This document shows, piece after piece, positions 63,557-64,000 of a DNA stretch of 64,000 bases. This stretch comes from Gorsachius magnificus (lineage: Eukaryota; Chordata; Aves; Pelecaniformes; Ardeidae). Below the pieces are notes generated by a model. The model searched no databases, was not told the DNA's origin, and saw only the letters and a program-made list of their open reading frames with translations. Location of the stretch: the NCBI GenBank assembly GCA_034008185.1, contig CM067081.1, forward strand, positions 14,755,821-14,819,820, in the 5' to 3' direction. The first letter of the stretch is position 1. Every line of letters starts with the position of its first letter. The position numbers and the translations under genes are program-made.

Positions 63557-64000
63557 TCTATAACATTTACGTCATGCTTAGGTCCTACCCTTACAATACA
63601 TTACAATTAATCACCACCACCTTCCTTTTTTTTTTTTTTTTTTTTTAATATATATACACAGATATCATTCCCTTAGTCTATGGGCCATCCCTCTAAAATG
63701 TCCATTGGGTTCATTTAGTCAATGATTTTGGGCTTCATCTGTCATAACAGTCTTTCAGGGCAGGAGAGGTGGGGTCTGGTGTTGGGTTGTTGCATGCTGA
63801 AGTCAGTTCTAGTTCCATCTGCTGCACTTCCTCAGTTTCTTCAAAATTCATTCTTCTTAATCTGGGTGATTCTTACTGTTATACCATTGATAGGACATAC
63901 AGCAATAGTAGAAATGATGACATGCTGTATTATACAGCAATTTACATCATACAATTCAGTTCATTGGCTGTTTTCACCCAAAATCAAATCCCCTTGAAGT
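63557..64000 (-). mobile_element. ERVL-like internal region, 3' part (runs off window)
   Basis: The part of the provirus just upstream of the 3' LTR. It has no long open frame and includes an A-run of about 22 bases on the minus strand (T-run at 63628-63648). A short frame at the far right edge (GDLILGENS-like, about 63965-64000) may be the end of the pol reading frame. ERVL elements have no env gene, which fits a non-coding stretch here. I describe it only; coding potential lies outside the window. Confidence 0.6.

Noticed and set aside
1..64000. CRISPR arrays, bacterial operons, tRNA or rRNA genes
   Set aside because: None seen. Sequence composition, repeats and splice sites are those of a vertebrate intron.

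Overview
The window looks like a piece of a bird genome. The evidence is the repeat content: at least a dozen CR1 LINE copies (3' tails made of an 8-bp ATTCTATG-type repeat instead of poly-A, and a jockey/CR1-type reverse transcriptase), plus several LTRs of one avian ERVL-like family (about 570-580 bp, TG...CA ends, 5-bp target duplications). The rest is AT-rich, non-coding DNA typical of a very long vertebrate intron.

The only host coding sequence I can support is a single exon at about 945-1095 (+). It encodes half of an immunoglobulin domain of a contactin, most like contactin-5 (CNTN5), a neuronal GPI-anchored adhesion protein. It has splice sites on both sides. I recognise no second contactin exon downstream, so about 63 kb of the window is best read as one CNTN-type intron into which transposons have inserted.

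Layout: 1-944 intron; 945-1095 contactin exon; about 3.92-4.08 kb old CR1 scrap; 6.02-7.99 kb CR1 copy E1 (+), ORF2 with one 4-bp frameshift; 10.8-14.95 kb the longest CR1 copy, E2 (-), reaching the GC-rich 5' UTR and ORF1, with a solo LTR (LTR-A) inside it and two internal deletions; 14.96-15.44 kb old CR1 (+); 18.06-20.28 kb CR1 copy E3 (+), followed by an older CR1 in the opposite direction; 23.77-24.34 kb solo LTR-B; 33.8-34.0 kb a CR1 3' end; 34.85-35.74 kb CR1 E6 (-); 37.7-38.3 kb solo LTR-C; 42.54-46.18 kb CR1 copy E4 (-), whose ORF2 frame runs about 1,010 codons without a frameshift but with three in-frame stops; 49.15-49.94 kb CR1 E7 (-); 57.1-57.5 kb an old CR1 with a 65-bp CR1 tail nested inside it; 62.96-64.0 kb the 3' LTR and polypurine tract of an ERVL-like provirus that runs off the right edge.

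The most interesting signal is in the E2/E3/E4 CR1 subfamily. All three copies carry the same in-frame TGA inside the reverse transcriptase, at the same codon just before the SQHGFTKGK motif. Both copies that still contain the endonuclease/RT junction carry the same in-frame TAG there. The source element may therefore have amplified with stop codons in ORF2, either mobilised in trans or by readthrough. Other points: the same long repeats in inverted and direct orientation inside one intron, a CpG-dense pocket with an unexplained Met/Pro-rich minus-strand frame near 40.7 kb, and a tail-only CR1 insertion with a possible target duplication.
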